Shown piece by piece: positions 8,257-9,701 of a stretch of DNA of 9,701 bases. The notes under the pieces were generated by a model, which worked only from the letters and a program-made list of their open reading frames with translations, searched no databases and was not told where the DNA came from. The position numbers were made by a program, and so were the translations under genes. The stretch is taken from contig JAGOIS010000046.1 of the NCBI GenBank assembly GCA_017995495.1, positions 1-9,701 of the forward strand, in the 5' to 3' direction. The stretch's first letter is position 1. Each line of letters begins with the position of its first letter. The DNA comes from Candidatus Cloacimonadota bacterium. GTDB taxonomy: Bacteria; Cloacimonadota; Cloacimonadia; Cloacimonadales; Cloacimonadaceae.

Positions 8257-8682
8257 CTAAAATGCCTGCACAGCTTCGCCCAGAATTTCCGCCAGCGACA
8301 TGCTCCTGTTCACGACGACGGTTTTTCGCAGGCCCCATCTGGTGGCCGTCACCTCGGATTCCACCCTGAAGTTCGCCAGGTCGCCAAAACTGAGGCCGTT
8401 CAGCTCTCCCCGCTTCCTGGTCAGGGGGATCGAGGTGGTCTGGCGGGCTTTCACAAACTTCCGGGTGTAGCTGTTCAGGGTGAACATCACCTGGTCGCCG
8501 CTTTTGATCTTGATCTCAAAGGGTTCCACCCAGTAGCCCACCCAGGCGTTGTTGGTGACCCGCAAAGCCGGAGTGGGAAAGATCTGCGGCTTCACTTTGG
8601 GGTTCAGGTCCCAGGTGGCCACCCAAAGCAGCAGGCCCAGAACAATCACCAGCAGTGTCAACGGTATCAGGAGCTTGCGCAA
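8257..8682 (-). CDS. Small membrane-anchored protein, possibly LEA14/WHy-like
   Basis: A 141-residue protein with an N-terminal basic pair and one strong hydrophobic helix (~4-22), then a soluble beta-rich domain (~38-125). That domain contains VTNNAWVGYWVEPFEIKIKSGDQ and a later RVESEVTAT strand. The alternation of a 'TN.-x-V' strand, a paired strand and a basic-flanked third strand resembles LEA14/WHy domains of bacterial envelope proteins. I see the resemblance but no diagnostic motif, so the family call is tentative. The start is TTG at 8682 with GGAG six nt upstream. The open frame reaches back only 15 more codons, to a TGA, and has no ATG. A short ORF in another frame (8667-8762) overlaps this start, so translation may be coupled, or a frameshift may have split a longer N-terminus. 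No terminator is seen after the stop at 8257. Confidence 0.65.
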   Translation of the reverse strand: MRKLLIPLTLLVIVLGLLLWVATWDLNPKVKPQIFPTPALRVTNNAWVGYWVEPFEIKIKSGDQVMFTLNSYTRKFVKARQTTSIPLTRKRGELNGLSFGDLANFRVESEVTATRWGLRKTVVVNRSMSLAEILGEAVQAF

Positions 8683-8762
8683 ATCCAGCTCCCAGGGCGT
8701 CTTTCGTGGCGCCTGTAATCAAGGTCCAAAACAGGTTGATCAATGCCGGCAGGGCATTTCAT
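8667..8762 (-). CDS. Possible 31-codon leader ORF overlapping the start of the LEA14-like gene
   Basis: The ATG at 8762 follows AGGAGAG at ideal spacing, one of the best ribosome sites in the window. It opens a 31-residue frame (MKCPAGIDQPVLDLDYRRHE and eleven more) that stops at 8667, 16 nt inside the LEA14-like gene. The peptide resembles nothing I know. It could be a leader peptide allowing coupled translation of the TTG start, or the original N-terminus of the next gene displaced by a frameshift. Confidence 0.35.
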   Translation of the reverse strand: MKCPAGIDQPVLDLDYRRHERRPGSWICASS

Positions 8763-8805
8763 GAAACTCTCCTCTCTTCCTGAGATCCTTAATATTGCCT
8801 GGTGG

Positions 8806-9006
8806 CTAGACAACCGCCAAACCAGCCAGATATCCATGACCCTTGATCATGATCTCCGTTGCTGTCAAGTTAAATCTCGCTTCCACACCTGTCAATCCAA
8901 GCCAGACACCACCCTGATGGGAGTGTGCCAGGATCATTTTCTCAGGGGTTTTGACACCAGGTCTTAACTCCCATATCACCCGGACGAAATCACCCTTCCC
9001 TCCCAT
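8806..9006 (-). CDS. Doubtful small ORF, hypothetical
   Basis: A 66-residue frame from ATG 9006 to TAG 8806. Against it: the start abuts the palindrome with no ribosome site (the upstream sequence is the repeat itself), and the codons (many GGT, AGA, TTG, ACA) differ from the C/G-ending codons of the neighbours. There is no signal peptide and no recognisable motif. The amino acid mix is protein-like (PGVKTPEKMILAHSHQGG), so it may be a decayed or transferred remnant. I would not rely on it. Confidence 0.15.
   Translation of the reverse strand: MGGKGDFVRVIWELRPGVKTPEKMILAHSHQGGVWLGLTGVEARFNLTATEIMIKGHGYLAGLAVV
8951..8979 (+). promoter_or_regulatory. Candidate plus-strand promoter reading into the palindrome
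   Basis: TTGACA (8951-8956), 17 nt, then TATCAC (8974-8979). The -35 is perfect and the -10 matches four of six. A transcript would begin near 8986 and copy the palindrome at 9008-9078 as a long hairpin before reaching the knot-protein gene. Confidence 0.3.
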
Positions 9007-9007
9007 T

Positions 9008-9078
9008 ATCAATACGGAATAAATACGGAATCAATACGGATGAAATCCGTATTGATTCCGTATTTATTCCGTATTGAT
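9008..9078. repeat. Perfect 34-bp inverted repeat built from six AATACGGA iterons
   Basis: The left arm 9008-9041 and right arm 9045-9078 are exact reverse complements across 34 bp, with GAA (9042-9044) between. Each arm has three copies of AATACGGA spaced exactly 11 bp apart: 9011-9018, 9022-9029, 9033-9040, and as TCCGTATT at 9046-9053, 9057-9064, 9068-9075. The third letter groups between copies alternate (ATC, ATA, ATC). There is no T-run on either side, so it is not an ordinary intrinsic terminator. It could form a cruciform in DNA or a long stem in RNA, or be a multi-site protein operator. Confidence 0.95.
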
Positions 9079-9101
9079 CGTGGGGGCCAGGGGAAGGATG
9101 C

Positions 9102-9130
9102 TTGACAAATTTCCGGTGGTTGGCTGAATG
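9102..9130 (+). promoter_or_regulatory. Candidate promoter of the knot-protein gene
   Basis: A perfect TTGACA lies at 9102-9107. At 17 nt spacing the -10 would be TGAATG (9125-9130), which is weak, so activation by a protein is possible. The -35 begins 24 bp after the palindrome. The start codon at 9165 is about 35 nt beyond the -10. Confidence 0.4.
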
Positions 9131-9164
9131 TGGATAGCAAGGAGAATCATTCGGGGAGGAAGAG

Positions 9165-9500
9165 ATGAAGCAGCTTATCGCCCTGTTGACGTTGGTGTTG
9201 GCTGCGGTATTTGCCCGGGCCGGCTCGGTGCACGTGCTGGACAGCGGCACGCCGAATCTGAAAGTATGGGTCTGCAAATACAAGAGCGAGGCCGACCTCT
9301 GCGTGTGGGTGGCCAAATACAGGTCTCAGGCGAAAAACAAGGACCAGATCTGGTTTTTTGAAGAGTACAAAAGCAAGGCTGATTTCACGGTGAAAGTTGT
9401 GAAATACCGCTCCCAGGCGGATCTGAAGGTGTATTACGTGAAGTACAAGTCCCAAGCCGGCTGGCGCAAGTCCCATCCCTGGACGGGCCGGCTGCATTGA
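9165..9500 (+). CDS. Small exported repeat protein, DUF6150 / 7(1) septoil-knot family
   Basis: A 111-residue protein. Residues 1-19 are a signal peptide (MKQ, hydrophobic core, FARA before the cut), so the product is periplasmic or secreted. Residues ~32-100 are five tandem ~13-residue units: KVWVCKYKSEADL, CVWVAKYRSQA plus a KNKDQ insert, IWFFEEYKSKADF, TVKVVKYRSQADL and KVYYVKYKSQAGW. The shared pattern is alternating V/W/Y, then KY-x-S-x-AD, ending with RKSHPW. I recognise this from the DUF6150 family, whose small proteins are predicted, and in one Ureaplasma member determined, to form a 7(1) torus knot. Molecular function is unknown. Two cysteines (37, 46) fall in the first two repeats. 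The start is supported by GGAGG shortly upstream. The gene stands alone on this strand, divergent from the LEA14-like gene, with a palindrome 87 bp before its start codon. Confidence 0.85.
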   Translation: MKQLIALLTLVLAAVFARAGSVHVLDSGTPNLKVWVCKYKSEADLCVWVAKYRSQAKNKDQIWFFEEYKSKADFTVKVVKYRSQADLKVYYVKYKSQAGWRKSHPWTGRLH

Positions 9501-9642
9501 GGCGCAGCGCGCTGGGAAATCGCGCCGGGGCAAGGCACGGTTTGCGGGAGTATTTGGAGCCGCTCCTTAGGGTATCGGGGCAGCCTCCGGCAAAATTTGA
9601 TTGACAAAAATCCGCCCCTTTTTGGGATGGCATTCCATACAC
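9501..9642 (+). other. Spacer between knot-protein gene and tRNA, with no clear terminator
   Basis: GGCGC (9501-9505) and GCGCC (9522-9526) could pair around a 16-nt loop directly after the stop codon, but no T-run follows, so termination is not shown. Nothing else is recognisable until the tRNA promoter element. Confidence 0.4.
9601..9606 (+). promoter_or_regulatory. -35 element of the tRNA-Val gene
   Basis: A perfect TTGACA lies 36 bp before the tRNA 5' end, the right distance for a promoter starting a few nt upstream of the mature RNA. The matching -10 (around 9625-9630, GGATGG) is poor, so only the -35 is called. Confidence 0.4.

Positions 9643-9701
<59 letters not shown>

Larger units (their letters stand above)
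8763..9164. other. Divergent intergenic region with little convincing coding
   Basis: About 400 bp between the minus-strand LEA14-like gene and the plus-strand knot-protein gene. It looks less GC-rich than the flanking genes. It holds an iterated palindrome (9008-9078), promoter-like sequences at 8951-8979 and 9102-9130, and one doubtful minus-strand frame (8806-9006). Otherwise I see no RNA gene or mobile element in it. Confidence 0.6.

Noticed and set aside
8845..8854. GATCATGATC palindrome
   Set aside because: A 10-bp palindrome is expected by chance in this length, and nothing nearby gives it a role.
9008..9078. Reading the AATACGGA copies as a CRISPR array
   Set aside because: Units are 8 bp with 3-bp gaps and invert at the centre; there are no spacers and no cas genes.
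9008..9078. Reading the palindrome as an intrinsic terminator
   Set aside because: The stem is AT-rich in part and no T-run follows on either strand.
9501..9526. GGCGC/GCGCC hairpin as terminator of the knot gene
   Set aside because: Only five base pairs around a 16-nt loop and no following T-run.
9147..9533. Minus-strand 128-residue frame opposite the knot gene
   Set aside because: The plus strand has a signal peptide, regular protein repeats and a strong ribosome site; the opposite frame has none.

Overview
The window looks like a bacterial chromosome segment with GC-rich coding sequence. A secreted gingipain-type (C25) protease with Ig-like C-terminal modules, plus a small Septknot-type exported protein, suggest a didermic member of the Fibrobacteres-Chlorobi-Bacteroidetes (FCB) side of the tree. 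The style of the C25 protein resembles Cloacimonadota, but this lineage call rests on family resemblance only and has moderate to low certainty.

Layout. Positions 1-8682 are read on the minus strand, so the story runs right to left. (a) 8257-8682: a small membrane-anchored protein, probably LEA14/WHy-like, with a TTG start and a short upstream ORF behind a strong ribosome site. (b) 6418-8016: a membrane-anchored or secreted fusion of an NlpC/P60 cysteine peptidase and a CapA-type metallophosphatase-like domain. It has its own near-consensus promoter (8121-8148) and ends in a clear intrinsic terminator (6370-6398). (c) 6303 down to 3244: a tight three-gene cluster with gaps of 10-11 nt, encoding a LolC/LolE-FtsX-type permease, a rubrerythrin/ferritin-like diiron protein and the replication-repair AAA+ ATPase RarA. 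(d) 3028 down to the left edge: a large secreted C25 cysteine protease with its own promoter, cut by the window edge.

The right end switches to the plus strand. Between the divergent genes, 8763-9164 is about 400 bp with little or no convincing coding. It holds the most striking non-coding object here: a perfect 34-bp inverted repeat with a 3-nt centre (9008-9078), each arm made of three 11-bp-spaced copies of AATACGGA. Just beyond it, 9165-9500 encodes a small exported protein made of five ~13-residue 'V-x-KY-x-SQAD' repeats, recognisable as the DUF6150 / 7(1) septoil-knot family, one of the most complex protein knots known. The window ends inside a tRNA-Val(GAC) gene.

The genes do not form one pathway. 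The recurring theme is the cell envelope and exterior (secreted protease, wall peptidase/CapA fusion, lipoprotein-type permease, anchored LEA14-like protein, exported knot protein), with one stress/repair pair (diiron protein and RarA) inside the permease operon. The best candidates for something undescribed are the iterated palindrome with its position next to the knot-protein promoter, and the NlpC/P60-CapA fusion.
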